The notes: a model not told the origin generated them from the sequence alone. A DNA stretch of 64,000 bases from Pseudomonas sp. CFBP 13711 (GCF_014842265.1 NZ_JACYVI010000016.1:95904-159903), one strand, 5' to 3'; numbered from the stretch's first letter, positions 26,629 through 36,121 are shown. Numbers and translations: made by a program.

Positions 26629-28706
26629 CCGACGAAGCGCAGCGCTGGAAAGAAAAGTACCTCAAGAGCATCGAGCAGCAAGACAAACTGGAGCGGCGCT
26701 GGAATGCGCGGCTCGACTTGCTGCGTCGAGGCCTCGTGCGCAGCAGCCTGGCGGCCGAAGGTGCCGACAAGGCGGTGGATGCGTGCATGAAGGAAATGCG
26801 CGAAATCGTTCGCAAGGACGACATGGACGCAGGCCTGGCAGCCTTGATTCCGCGCCTGGAAAAAGCGGTGCTGGACTCCGAACAGCGTCGCGAGCAGCGC
26901 GTCGAGCAGATGGGCACGGCGTTGACCTCGTTGGTCACGCAGTTGCAGGCGTTGCCGCTGCCAAAGGACGTCAGCAAGCCGCTCAAGCGATTCGCCAAGG
27001 GCCTGGAAGATCGCATTACCCAAGCCCGTGAGCTACCGCTGTTATTGAGCGAGTTGAGCGGACTTCAGGGGCAGGCGCTGTCGCAGATCGAACACCCGGA
27101 TGAAGCGTCCCGCCCGGGTTTCCTGCAGCGATTGTTTGGCAGTCACCGTGAGGCTGGCGGCGAAGGTGATGAGTCGGCCCCGTTGCCCCATTCCGTTACC
27201 GAGCCGGCCGGGCTGCAGGCTTCCGATGATGCGCCTCAGCATCCGGCCGCCGTGCCGGAAGGTGCCCCAGAGAACACTGAGCTGGAGGCTGAACTTCGCA
27301 GCACCGTCCCGCCGGTCCCCCAGCCTGTCGCCGAAGAGCCCGAGCGCTCCATTCCGACGCCCCCCTTGGAAGTTGCAGTCCAGCCGGTAATGCCCGAGCC
27401 CGAGCCCGAGCCGGCCCGGCCAGACCAAGAGCCCGAGACGCCGCTCCACACCGCTGATGTCCCACAGGCCTCCGCCGCCGAGTCTCCCCACGACGAAGCA
27501 TCCGAGCCTGCGGCTGAAGCGCCCTCTCCCGATCCCGAAGAGATTGCTGAAGCCGTCGTTATTGCCGACGACACCGAAATCGTCGCTGAAGACGAAGAGC
27601 CTGACGAGACCTTCGCCGAAGAGGACAGCTCCTACGCGCTGCCCTCCTCGCCCGAGCCGAGTTACAGCTCGGTCGCCGCCCACATCGAAGAAACGTTGCT
27701 GGGCCTGCTCGACGAACTGACGCTGCCTGAACACCATCGTCCGCAAGCCGAAGCCATGCGCGCCCGGCTTGAGCATGGGCTGAACTGGTACGAACTCCTG
27801 CCGATCCTCGACGATCTCGCCGTGCTGATGCTTGCTATCACCGACAGCGGCCAGCACGAATTCGAGGCTTATCTCAAGCAGCTCAACGAGCGCCTTGAGT
27901 CGTTTCAGAGCGGCTTGCTGGCTGCCAGTGAAGACCACGCCGATCAGCATTCGGCGTCGCGTCAACTGGATCATCAGTTGCGCGAGCATGTCGACGACCT
28001 GCAAACCAGTGTGCAGCAGGCGGCCGATCTGGACAGTCTGAAGCACGTGCTGGAAAGCCGTCTCGAAGGGCTGATTGGCACCATGGATCATCATCAGCAG
28101 CAACGCGATCAGCGCGAACAGGAAGTCGCCACCCGCCTGCAAGCCCTCTCCAGCCGCGTGGCCACGATGGAGCAGGAAGCGCTGGGCTTCCGGGTTCATC
28201 TAGAAGAACAACGGCAGAAGGCGCTGATCGACACACTGACAGGCCTGCCGAACCGCGCGGCGTGGAACGAGCGGCTGGAGCATGAGATCGATCAGTTGCA
28301 GAGGAAGCGTTCAAGCCTGCTGCTCGGCATTCTCGACCTGGATCACTTCAAGCGCATCAATGACGGTTACGGCCATCTGGCGGGCGACAAGGTCTTGAAG
28401 ATCATCGCCGGTCAGCTGCGAAAGCGGTTACGGGCTTCGGATTTCATTGCGCGTTTCGGCGGAGAAGAGTTCGTGATCCTGCTGCCGACCACGCCGATGG
28501 ATGAGGGGCTGGCGCTGTTGGAGCGTCTGCGGGAGGGCATCGAGCAATGCCCGTTTCACTTCAAGGGCGAGCGGGTGACGGTCACGGTGTCCATGGGCAT
28601 CACGCTGTTTGCTCCGGGTGAGCGCAGTGATGTGGTGCTCAAACGTGCGGATCAGGCGCTGTACCGCGCCAAGCACGAAGGGCGTAACCGCATCGAGCAG
28701 GGATGA
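26625..28706 (+). CDS. dgcH: Diguanylate cyclase with long acidic linker (DgcH-like)
   Basis: A 693-residue protein. The C-terminal GGDEF domain has active-site G612-G-E-E-F616, and an RxxD inhibitory site (603-606) lies exactly five residues upstream, so it should make c-di-GMP with product inhibition. The N-terminal ~165 residues are helical. Residues about 170-350 are a low-complexity Pro/Glu/Ala-rich acidic linker. Residues ~360-530 are helical and coiled-coil-like before GGDEF. No membrane helix is seen. By recall it is the PA5487 (DgcH) equivalent. It overlaps the EEP gene by 4 bases. Confidence 0.9.
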   Translation: MTDEAQRWKEKYLKSIEQQDKLERRWNARLDLLRRGLVRSSLAAEGADKAVDACMKEMREIVRKDDMDAGLAALIPRLEKAVLDSEQRREQRVEQMGTALTSLVTQLQALPLPKDVSKPLKRFAKGLEDRITQARELPLLLSELSGLQGQALSQIEHPDEASRPGFLQRLFGSHREAGGEGDESAPLPHSVTEPAGLQASDDAPQHPAAVPEGAPENTELEAELRSTVPPVPQPVAEEPERSIPTPPLEVAVQPVMPEPEPEPARPDQEPETPLHTADVPQASAAESPHDEASEPAAEAPSPDPEEIAEAVVIADDTEIVAEDEEPDETFAEEDSSYALPSSPEPSYSSVAAHIEETLLGLLDELTLPEHHRPQAEAMRARLEHGLNWYELLPILDDLAVLMLAITDSGQHEFEAYLKQLNERLESFQSGLLAASEDHADQHSASRQLDHQLREHVDDLQTSVQQAADLDSLKHVLESRLEGLIGTMDHHQQQRDQREQEVATRLQALSSRVATMEQEALGFRVHLEEQRQKALIDTLTGLPNRAAWNERLEHEIDQLQRKRSSLLLGILDLDHFKRINDGYGHLAGDKVLKIIAGQLRKRLRASDFIARFGGEEFVILLPTTPMDEGLALLERLREGIEQCPFHFKGERVTVTVSMGITLFAPGERSDVVLKRADQALYRAKHEGRNRIEQG

Positions 28707-28805
28707 ACGCTTCGTCTGGTTGGCTGCGTTGGCTTGATGCATTTTTGAATGCGCCGCCGACGTTACGTTACACTGTTGCATTATTTGCCTACACGTCGTG
28801 CCGCC

Positions 28806-29582
28806 ATGAAGTCTTTTTCCGCCCTGTTTCTGTTGTTGCTGCTGACCGCTTGCAGCAGCGGTCCGAAGATCGACACCAGCCACCCTTCCGTCAATTTCGA
28901 CAGCCGCGTGCAGTTCGTGGTGGTTCATTACACCTCTGCTTCCCTCGACCGGTCGCTGGCCTTGCTGACCCACGGTGAGGTCAGCGCGCATTACCTGATC
29001 GGCGACGGTCCGGCCACCACCTACAAGCTGGTCGACGAATCCCAGCGCGCATGGCACGCCGGTGAAAGCGAATGGGACGGGCGCACCTGGCTCAACTCAA
29101 GCAGCATCGGCATCGAGATCGTCAATCCGGGCTATCGCGACACGCCCACGGGTCGGCTTTGGTATCCGTACAGCGAAGCGCAGATTCAGGCGCTGATCGT
29201 TCTGCTCAAAGACATCGTCAAACGCAACCACATCGAACCCCGTCACGTCATTGGTCACAGCGACATCGCGCCGTTGCGCAAGCTCGATCCGGGACCGTTG
29301 TTCCCATGGAAGCGGCTGGCCCAGGAAGGCCTGGGCATCTGGCCGGATGAACAACAGGTCGCACAGCGTCAAACCCAGTTGATGGGCGTCGTACCAAATA
29401 TCGTGTGGTTCCAGCAGCAACTGGCGCTGCTGGGTTACCCGACGCCGCAGACCGGTGAGCTGGACATCGCAACACGTCACACACTGGCTGCGTTTCAGAT
29501 GCACTATCGACCACAAAAATTTGACGGTGAGCCGGATCTGCAAAGTGCAGCTATGCTGCAAGTACTTAACTTCAGGCACTAA
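28806..29582 (+). CDS. ampDh2: N-acetylmuramoyl-L-alanine amidase AmpDh2-like lipoprotein
   Basis: About 258 residues. A lipobox (LLTACSSG) follows a short signal peptide, so it is a lipoprotein of the envelope. The amidase_2 zinc site is complete: H in VVVHYTSA, and H and D in GHSDIAPLRKLDPG, with catalytic Glu in GIEIVNPG. The C-terminus (about 190-255) is a peptidoglycan-binding domain. It cleaves the lactyl-peptide bond of murein in the periplasm. Amidases of this class influence ampC induction through murein turnover. Confidence 0.9.
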   Translation: MKSFSALFLLLLLTACSSGPKIDTSHPSVNFDSRVQFVVVHYTSASLDRSLALLTHGEVSAHYLIGDGPATTYKLVDESQRAWHAGESEWDGRTWLNSSSIGIEIVNPGYRDTPTGRLWYPYSEAQIQALIVLLKDIVKRNHIEPRHVIGHSDIAPLRKLDPGPLFPWKRLAQEGLGIWPDEQQVAQRQTQLMGVVPNIVWFQQQLALLGYPTPQTGELDIATRHTLAAFQMHYRPQKFDGEPDLQSAAMLQVLNFRH

Positions 29583-29673
29583 ATTCCGCTAATTGCCGGT
29601 TTTTTCGGACTATTTCTGCGCTTGTTGCTATACCTCAGTGGTTATGGAAATCCCACCATCTGGATGACTGCCG

Positions 29674-31293
29674 ATGTTCACGGCGACGCCGCGACTGCGC
29701 TCTTTACTTTATCGTCCCTGGCTTCTGGCATTAGTGGCCGCGCTGTTAAGCGCGGCCGTCTTGCTGGCGGGCAGCTTCGGGCTGGCGATGCATCAGGCCC
29801 GGCAGGACGAACGTGCCCAAATGAATGCACAGGGCGAGCGCTTTCTGGTGCGATTGGAGCAATTATTCGGTCAGTTGAGGGCCGGGCTCGATCAACTTGA
29901 AGCGCAGCCGTTGCGCGGTTGCAGCCCCGCAATGATCGAGCAGTTACGTCAGGTGAACTCGCGCTACCGTTTTATCTACGAAGTGGCGTACGTCAGCGAA
30001 AGTCAGTTCTGTTCAAGCTGGACGCGGCAGAGCCTGATTGGCAAGCCCAGGCCGCCGGACATTCGCGGCCCCACTTATGATTACTGGCTGAATACCTCCA
30101 CCCAGCCTGACGACAACCTGGCTTCACTGATGCTCGGGCGCGGGGAGTTTCGTGTTTCCACCTCCCGCGGCCATTTGACTGACGTCGTTGACCTGCCGGC
30201 GGGCGGCAGCCTGGTGGTGGTGTTAGATCGTGGCTCCAAGGCAGTCCCGGTCCTGGGCCCGCCTCAGACATGGCCGCCCACGCCGGACTGGTCGCCGACC
30301 TCCACCGAAACGCTGATGTCCACCCAAGACAAACTCGTCTACCGGATGCCGACCCAGAGCCCGGAATATCAACTGGTCCTGATTACCCCGCGCAGTGCCT
30401 TGCAACAGAAGATCACCGGTGCGTGGTGGCTGCTGGTCCCGGCCAGCCTGTTGATTTCGTTGTTCATCGGCATTCTCGTCCTGCAACTGGTGCGTCAACG
30501 GCAGTCATTGGGCGGTGAGCTGCACGGGGCATTGCGCCGCGGAGAGCTGAAGGTTTTGTATCAGCCGATTTTCGACCTCAACACGCGGCTGTGCGTGGGC
30601 GCCGAGGCGTTGGTGCGCTGGCGGCGACCGGACGGCACGTTGACCAGTCCTGACCTTTTTATCCCGCTGGCGGAAAACACCGGGCAGATTCGTCAGATCA
30701 CCGATTTCGTGCTCCAGCAATTGCTGGAGCAGCTCGGCCAGCTTTTACGCGCCAATCCGCACCTGTACGTGTCAGTCAATCTGGCAGCGTGCGATGTCAT
30801 GGCCCCACGCATCGGCCGAGTGACGGCGAAGCTGCTGGCGTTACACCGGGTGGCGCCTCGGCAGATTGCGTTTGAAGTGACCGAACGCGGTCTCGTGGAC
30901 GTGGTAGTCGCGCGCAATCATCTTCAGGCGCTGCGCGATCGGGGCCATCAGGTGTTGATCGATGACTTCGGCACCGGCTATTGCAGCCTCGCCTATCTGC
31001 AGACGCTGCCGGTGGACTGTTTGAAAATCGACAAGGCGTTTATTGACGCCCTCGGCCACGATGCCGCGAGCAGTGGCGTGGCGCCGCATATCATTCGGAT
31101 GGCCCATGCGCTGCAACTGCGGGTGATCGCCGAGGGCATCGAGTTCGAGTCACAGGCGATGCTGCTGAAAAGCGAAGGGGTGATGTATGGCCAGGGCTGG
31201 CTGTTCGCCCGGCCCCTGAGCGCGACCAAGTTCACTGAACTGGTGACCGGCGGCAGACGCAGCGCCGGGCGGCGTGCGGATGATGTGGCGTAG
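29674..31293 (+). CDS. CSS-motif EAL phosphodiesterase
   Basis: A 539-residue membrane c-di-GMP phosphodiesterase. Helices at about 18-38 and 250-275 flank a periplasmic CSS domain with C113-S-S and partner C83, the disulfide pair that senses redox state in this family. The EAL domain has E311-A-L, VSVNLAA, FEVTER, IDDFGTG, KIDKAF, AEGIEF and QGWLFARP, so its active site is complete. The periplasmic thiols link it to Dsb proteins, and dsbA lies 4 kb upstream. Confidence 0.93.
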   Translation: MFTATPRLRSLLYRPWLLALVAALLSAAVLLAGSFGLAMHQARQDERAQMNAQGERFLVRLEQLFGQLRAGLDQLEAQPLRGCSPAMIEQLRQVNSRYRFIYEVAYVSESQFCSSWTRQSLIGKPRPPDIRGPTYDYWLNTSTQPDDNLASLMLGRGEFRVSTSRGHLTDVVDLPAGGSLVVVLDRGSKAVPVLGPPQTWPPTPDWSPTSTETLMSTQDKLVYRMPTQSPEYQLVLITPRSALQQKITGAWWLLVPASLLISLFIGILVLQLVRQRQSLGGELHGALRRGELKVLYQPIFDLNTRLCVGAEALVRWRRPDGTLTSPDLFIPLAENTGQIRQITDFVLQQLLEQLGQLLRANPHLYVSVNLAACDVMAPRIGRVTAKLLALHRVAPRQIAFEVTERGLVDVVVARNHLQALRDRGHQVLIDDFGTGYCSLAYLQTLPVDCLKIDKAFIDALGHDAASSGVAPHIIRMAHALQLRVIAEGIEFESQAMLLKSEGVMYGQGWLFARPLSATKFTELVTGGRRSAGRRADDVA

Positions 31294-31308
31294 CGCAGCA
31301 ATGCCGGT

Positions 31309-33096
31309 CTAGAGCGGCAGCGCCATGTAGAACTGCGTACCCTGCCCAGGTCGGGAATACACGCCCATTCGCCCGCCGTGCAACTGAACGATTTCCTTGC
31401 ACAGGGCCAGCCCCAGGCCTGCCCCACCTTTCTTGCGTCCAACCTGAACGAAAGGCTCGAAGATTCGGGCTTGCTGGCCGTAGGCAATGCCCTCGCCGTT
31501 GTCTTCCACGCTGATGATCAACCGCTCGCCATGACGCCGCGCCTGCAAGCGGATCAGGCCGGATTTCGGGGTATGGCGCAAAGCGTTATCAAGCAGGTTG
31601 TCGAGCACGCGGTCCAGCTGCGCCTTGTCCGCCTGTACCCGCGGCAGTGGCTCCTGGGTTTCCAGCAGCACCATGACGTCCTGATCGTGGGCGGTATCGG
31701 CAAAGCGCTGACGCGCCGCTTCGAGCAATTCGTTGATATCACAGGGCTCGAGCGTCAGCTTCTGCAGGCCGTTCTGGTAGCGCGAGAAGTTGAGCAGGTC
31801 GTTGATCAACTGCATCAGGCGCTGCATTTCTTCATTGACGGTGTCGAGCAGGTCCTTCTCTCGCGAATCCGGCGGGAAATGCACGCGCTCCTGAAGCAGG
31901 CCGAAAGCCATGTGCATGCCGGTTACAGGCGTGCGCAACTCGTGGGAAGCGCGCAGCACGAACTCGCTGCGTACCCGTTCGAATGCCCGCTGCTCGGTGA
32001 CGTCGTGCAGCACCATCACGGCGCCGACGATGTGCCCTTTGGTGTGGCTGACCGGCGTGAGGCTGTAGGTCAGCAGGCGGACTTCACCGTCGATCTCGAT
32101 GGAAAGGTCATCGGGTGCCCGTTCCAGCGTGCCGCCGCGCAACACCAGATACAGCTGCTCGTCCAGTTCCGGGCGTTGCAACGCTTCGCCGAGCCCTTGG
32201 CCCAAGCGACTTTCTTCCCAGCCCAACTGTCGTTGCGCGACCGGGTTCAGGTGCTCAAGCCGCCCTTGTCGATCAATCATCAGCAAACCGTCGTCAATGC
32301 TGTCCAGCACCGCCTGCAAGCGCTGTTGGCCGGCGAGCAGTTCATCGACATTGGTTTTCTGATGCTGGCGCAATGCGTCGGCCATCATGCCGAAACGGTG
32401 AGTCAGCAGATTCATTTCATCCGACGAGGATGTGGGCAGCGTAACGTCGAAATCCCCTTGGGCAATCCGGTCCGCCGCCTTGGCCAGCTGCTCGATGGGG
32501 CCGCCGAAACGCCGGGCGATGCCGTGGGCGGTGACGAAGCCGATAACCAGCACCGCCAGCCCCACCAGTCCCAGCAGCGCGGAAACCCAGAGCGCTCGCG
32601 ATCTCGACGCGGTTTCAGCCTGGCTGATGTTCTCAAGCGCCTGACGATGGGCGTCGAGCAAGCCGTTACGCAACGTGTTGAACGCCTCTGTCACGGCCTC
32701 ATCGTCGCGGATCGCGTCACCATGTTCGCTGGATTGCTCAATGGTTTTGACGAAGCGGGCGTAGTTCACCCGTGCCGCTTCGAATCCGCTGGGAACGCCG
32801 GTCTGCTGATCATGATCAATGCCCTGATCGAGCAGGTTCTGGAACTCCTCCTGATTGCGCTTGATCGCCGCTTGATCGGGGTTGTCCTGGAGCATCAAGA
32901 CCAATTGGTCGCCCAGGTTCTGTCGCAGCTTCAGGCCGATATCGAGGGTGATGAAGTTGTGCCGAATTGATGATTCCTGAGATTTGGCCATCTGCATGAC
33001 GCTGACGAGCCCCAGCACCAGGCCCAGCAGGGCAACGGTGATAAGGGCGGAAATACTCAGGAAGAGTCGGGTGCGCAACTTCATCGCAAACATCAT
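31309..33096 (-). CDS. kinB: Sensor histidine kinase KinB
   Basis: About 595 residues (ATG at 33096; 33093 and 33084 are alternatives). Two transmembrane helices bracket a periplasmic helical sensor; then HAMP, PAS, HisKA (phospho-acceptor His in ASHELRTPV) and HATPase (NLLDNALRHTP, EDNGEGIAYGQ) domains. KinB acts with AlgB in Pseudomonas, controlling alginate and virulence genes. The gene starts 11 bases after the algB stop, forming an operon. Confidence 0.93.
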   Translation of the reverse strand: MMFAMKLRTRLFLSISALITVALLGLVLGLVSVMQMAKSQESSIRHNFITLDIGLKLRQNLGDQLVLMLQDNPDQAAIKRNQEEFQNLLDQGIDHDQQTGVPSGFEAARVNYARFVKTIEQSSEHGDAIRDDEAVTEAFNTLRNGLLDAHRQALENISQAETASRSRALWVSALLGLVGLAVLVIGFVTAHGIARRFGGPIEQLAKAADRIAQGDFDVTLPTSSSDEMNLLTHRFGMMADALRQHQKTNVDELLAGQQRLQAVLDSIDDGLLMIDRQGRLEHLNPVAQRQLGWEESRLGQGLGEALQRPELDEQLYLVLRGGTLERAPDDLSIEIDGEVRLLTYSLTPVSHTKGHIVGAVMVLHDVTEQRAFERVRSEFVLRASHELRTPVTGMHMAFGLLQERVHFPPDSREKDLLDTVNEEMQRLMQLINDLLNFSRYQNGLQKLTLEPCDINELLEAARQRFADTAHDQDVMVLLETQEPLPRVQADKAQLDRVLDNLLDNALRHTPKSGLIRLQARRHGERLIISVEDNGEGIAYGQQARIFEPFVQVGRKKGGAGLGLALCKEIVQLHGGRMGVYSRPGQGTQFYMALPL

Positions 33097-33106
33097 CGGC
33101 GCCCTG

Positions 33107-34453
33107 TCACAGGTTGTACTGCTTGCGTTTTCGGTACAGCGTCGAGGCGTCGATGCCCAGCGTGCGCGCGGCCTGATCCAGCGTATCGCTGGTGGCCAGT
33201 ACTGCGCCGATGTGGGCTTTCTCCAGCTCATCCAGGCTCAACGCTGCGCCGACACGCGGGGCATTGTTGACCGGTTGTTCGGCCATGCCCAGATGCGTAA
33301 TTTCGACTTTTTCCTGTGGGCAGATAATGCTCGCCCGCTCGATCACGTTACGCAGCTCTCGGATGTTGCCGGGCCAGCGGTAGTTGAGCAGCGCACTGCG
33401 CGCCTGTTCGCTGAAGCCACGCGCCGGGCGGCTGTATTCCTTGACGAAGCGCGCCAGAAAGCGGTCCGCCAGCGTCAGGATGTCTTCGCTTCGTTCGCGC
33501 AGCGGCGGCAGGTTCAGGGTGATCACGTTCAGGCGATACAACAGGTCCTCGCGGAAACGCCCTTCGCGGACCATGTCTTCGAGGTTCAGGTTGGTCGCCG
33601 CCAGGATGCGCACGTCGGCACGACGGGTGACGGGGTCACCGACGCGTTCGTATTCCTTGTCCTGAATGAAGCGCAGCAGTTTCGGTTGCAACGTGAGCGG
33701 GAAGTCGCCGATTTCATCAAGGAACAACGTGCCGCCGTCCGCCTGATTCACTCGACCGAGGGTGCTTTCGCTGGCGCCGGTGAAGGCGCCACGGCTGTGG
33801 CCGAACAGTTCGCTTTCCATCAATTCGGCAGTGAGCGATGGACAGTTGATGGTCACGCAGGCCTTCTTGGCGCGCTTGCTCCAGCCGTGAATCGCCCGCG
33901 CCAACTCACCTTTACCCGTACCGGATTCGCCGAGGATAAGAATGTTCGCGTCAGTGTTGGCGACCTGGCGGGCGGTTTCGAGGATCGCCATCATCGACGG
34001 GCTGTGTGAATCAAGGCCGTCCTTCGGTTTGCGTACTTCGCCTTCCAGCGCTTCGAGTCGCGCGGACAACTGGCGGACTTCAAGCTGCTTGGCAGTGGCG
34101 AGGCGCAGTTGATCCGGGCTGCAGGGTTTGACCAGGTAATCGGCAGCGCCGGCCTGTATCGCATCCACGGCGGTGTCGACCGCTGAGTGCGCAGTCACTA
34201 TCACCACGCGCATCCAGGGCGCCTGCACGCGCATTTGCGCCAAAACGTCCAGCCCGTTGTCCTCGCCCAGACGCAGGTCGAGGAAGCACACATCGAATAC
34301 CTGACGCTGCAGCAGCGATTCCGCCTGCGCCGCGCTGTTGGCGGTGGCTACGCTGTAGCCCTCGTCTTCCAGGCAATAACGGAAGGTGCGAAGGATGGCG
34401 GATTCATCATCCACGAGCAGAATACGGCCCTGATTCTCAGCGGCTGCTTCCAT
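33107..34453 (-). CDS. algB: NtrC-family response regulator AlgB
   Basis: About 448 residues, as in P. aeruginosa AlgB. The receiver domain has D59 (CFLDLRLGED). The AAA+ domain has Walker A GESGTGKGE, the GAFTGA loop (sigma-54 contact), and Walker B GGTLFLDEIGD. A Fis-type HTH ends the protein (QAARTLGIDASTLYRKRKQ). The ATG at 34453 (MEAAAENQG) follows AGGAGCGTAGGA and is preferred over an upstream in-frame ATG. AlgB activates alginate genes and is phosphorylated by KinB. Confidence 0.94.
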   Translation of the reverse strand: MEAAAENQGRILLVDDESAILRTFRYCLEDEGYSVATANSAAQAESLLQRQVFDVCFLDLRLGEDNGLDVLAQMRVQAPWMRVVIVTAHSAVDTAVDAIQAGAADYLVKPCSPDQLRLATAKQLEVRQLSARLEALEGEVRKPKDGLDSHSPSMMAILETARQVANTDANILILGESGTGKGELARAIHGWSKRAKKACVTINCPSLTAELMESELFGHSRGAFTGASESTLGRVNQADGGTLFLDEIGDFPLTLQPKLLRFIQDKEYERVGDPVTRRADVRILAATNLNLEDMVREGRFREDLLYRLNVITLNLPPLRERSEDILTLADRFLARFVKEYSRPARGFSEQARSALLNYRWPGNIRELRNVIERASIICPQEKVEITHLGMAEQPVNNAPRVGAALSLDELEKAHIGAVLATSDTLDQAARTLGIDASTLYRKRKQYNL

Positions 34454-34647
34454 TTTTCCTACGCTCCTCAGTGAATAGTCTGTGTTAGTCCCGGAAAGAT
34501 CGGGCAAGTTGCATGGTTCATTCTGATTGATTCTTTACGCTGCATGGTAGCGATCTTCTGAAAAAAGCCGTTATGCGCTGATCCATGGCAGGGCACGTGG
34601 GATTACCGTTGCCCCGAATCTCCATGTGGGCAAAATCAGGCCGCGCC

Positions 34648-34674
34648 GAACATCTGGGCGAAAGACCAGTCTGT
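34648..34674 (+). promoter_or_regulatory. Candidate AlgU-type promoter of the BON gene
   Basis: GAACAT at 34648 and TCTGT at 34670 are separated by 16 bases, close to the AlgU consensus (GAACTT, 16-17, TCTGA). The predicted start is near 34680, leaving a leader of about 30 bases before the BON gene ATG. Confidence 0.4.
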
Positions 34675-34709
34675 CCAGAGGTACCTTTTGCAATTGTCTG
34701 GAGATTCCC

Positions 34710-35564
34710 ATGCCCCCGTTGAAGAAGATCGCCCTGGCCATCACTACCGCCAGCCTGCTCGGACTGACGCCCGTCATCGCTCACGCCGCAGCCGCCGATC
34801 TGCCGACCCAACTGGCCGAAGCGCGCCAAGAGGGCTCGATCTGGACCGCCTTTGCCCTGAACCGGCATTTGAGTCCCTTCAAGATCAGCGTGGATGTGGA
34901 ACAGGGCACGGCAATCCTCAAAGGCAAGGTCGAAAACCAGGTCGACAAGGATCTTGCCGCGCAGATAGCGGGCGACATTCAGGGCATCAACAAGGTCGAT
35001 AATCAGCTTGAGATCGATCCGCAGGTCGCGGCCGATCCGGGCACCAAAGCCACCATGGCCCAGCGTTTCGACGACGCAACGCTGATAGCAACCATCAAAT
35101 CCAAGCTGCTTTGGAACAGCGTGACCGAGGCATTGAATATCGATGTCAGCGCTGCTCAGGGTGTCGTCACCCTAAAGGGACAGGCGAAAGACGCAGATGC
35201 CAAGCAGCTGGCCGGAAGCCTGGCCACCAATACGGACGGCGTGACGGAGGTGAACAACCTCATCAGCGTCAGTGCGCGAGATACCCAGGCCATCAAAGAG
35301 CAGAGCGAACTCCAGGCCAATGCCGTTCGCGAGGAATTCAGCGATGCATGGATCACCAGCAAGGTGAAATCCAGCCTTATATATAGCCGCACCCTCGATG
35401 GCTTGAACATCAAGGTTGAGACCAAAAACGGAGTAGTCACGCTGGACGGTGTGGTGGCCAATTACGCCGAGAAGGAACTCGCGGTCGAAATCGCGCGCAA
35501 TATTCGCGGGGTTAAAGGCGTCGATGCCGACACCCTGCGCGTCACGGCGCGCAGCGCAGGCTAG
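34710..35564 (+). CDS. Secreted BON-domain protein (OsmY-like)
   Basis: A 284-residue protein with a signal peptide (MPPLKKIALAITTASLLGLTPVIAHA) and three BON-type repeats (about residues 40-105, 120-190, 210-284). Each has the pattern 'xINVxxxxGxVxLxGxV': VDVEQGTAILKG, IDVSAAQGVVTLKG, IKVETKNGVVTLDG. BON proteins bind membranes or phospholipids and protect against osmotic stress. The ATG follows TGGAGA. Divergent from algB. Confidence 0.88.
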   Translation: MPPLKKIALAITTASLLGLTPVIAHAAAADLPTQLAEARQEGSIWTAFALNRHLSPFKISVDVEQGTAILKGKVENQVDKDLAAQIAGDIQGINKVDNQLEIDPQVAADPGTKATMAQRFDDATLIATIKSKLLWNSVTEALNIDVSAAQGVVTLKGQAKDADAKQLAGSLATNTDGVTEVNNLISVSARDTQAIKEQSELQANAVREEFSDAWITSKVKSSLIYSRTLDGLNIKVETKNGVVTLDGVVANYAEKELAVEIARNIRGVKGVDADTLRVTARSAG

Positions 35565-35649
35565 AGCGTTACGCGGCGGTCGAATGACAGTTCTGAGATT
35601 AGAAATTACATCCTGAATGAATTCGGCCGCCAACGTGGTGTCAGGCGGT

Positions 35650-35696
35650 TCGTGCATTCCGCACGATGGCAAATGTTCAATCGTGCAGCTTGCGCG
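35650..35696 (+). promoter_or_regulatory. Two phased dyads upstream of a sigma-54 promoter
   Basis: A perfect dyad TCGTGC-N5-GCACGA (35650-35666) is followed by a second, imperfect copy (TCGTGC-N5-GCGCGT, 35681-35697 region). The starts are 31 bases apart, about three helical turns. This is the layout of upstream activator sites for an enhancer-binding protein; the regulator is not identified. Confidence 0.5.
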
Positions 35697-35720
35697 TAAG
35701 ACGCTTCCGGGTGGTAGTTA

Positions 35721-35733
35721 TAAGTTATTGATT
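35721..35733 (-). promoter_or_regulatory. IHF-site match
   Basis: TAAGTTATTGATT matches the IHF consensus (YAANNNNTTGATW) at every defined position. It lies in an AT-rich stretch between the dyads and the sigma-54 promoter, the expected place for a DNA bend. Confidence 0.6.
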
Positions 35734-35761
35734 TATAAAGGTTTATTGGCCTTCAGAAAGC

Positions 35762-35777
35762 TGGCACACAGCGTGCA
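35762..35777 (+). promoter_or_regulatory. Sigma-54 promoter
   Basis: TGGCAC-N5-GTGCA places GG and GC at the canonical -24/-12 distance (GG-N10-GC). Transcription would start near 35788, about 49 bases before the first gene of the DUF1328/Ivy operon. Confidence 0.75.
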
Positions 35778-35836
35778 ACACCCTTGGTAACAAAGGCCCG
35801 AACAGACGGCCGACAAGATTGCCAGGAGTCCGCTGA

Positions 35837-36121
35837 ATGAACGCTCAACATCTCGCCAACAAACTGCGTATCTCACCGCTGCATTTGCAGCAGGTTTTGT
35901 TTGCCAGTCTGGCGCTGATGATCACGCTCATTGGTGTGCAGCAGTTCAATCACTGGAATCAGAAGCAGGAAGTGACTCAGGTCCACTACTCCCATGCCCA
36001 CACCGTACCGTTTGCCAAGGCAAGTGCGCTGAAAGCCTCGGATGTCGCCCTGAGCATGCAAGTTGATGACGCGGCCGCTACTCCTGATGAAGCGCCACGT
36101 CAGCAAAGCTGGGTTTTCTGA
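35837..36121 (+). CDS. Small single-helix membrane protein, unknown function
   Basis: A 94-residue protein. One hydrophobic helix (VLFASLALMITLIGV, about residues 20-36) is followed by a hydrophilic tail with several His residues (VHYSHAHTV). The ATG is preceded by CAGGAG. I know no family for it. Its sigma-54 promoter and the DUF1328 and Ivy genes downstream suggest a role in envelope stress, but that is inference. Confidence 0.75.
   Translation: MNAQHLANKLRISPLHLQQVLFASLALMITLIGVQQFNHWNQKQEVTQVHYSHAHTVPFAKASALKASDVALSMQVDDAAATPDEAPRQQSWVF

Noticed and set aside
31378..32970. 530-residue frame antisense to kinB
   Set aside because: It has no recognisable domain; kinB has a complete histidine-kinase layout.
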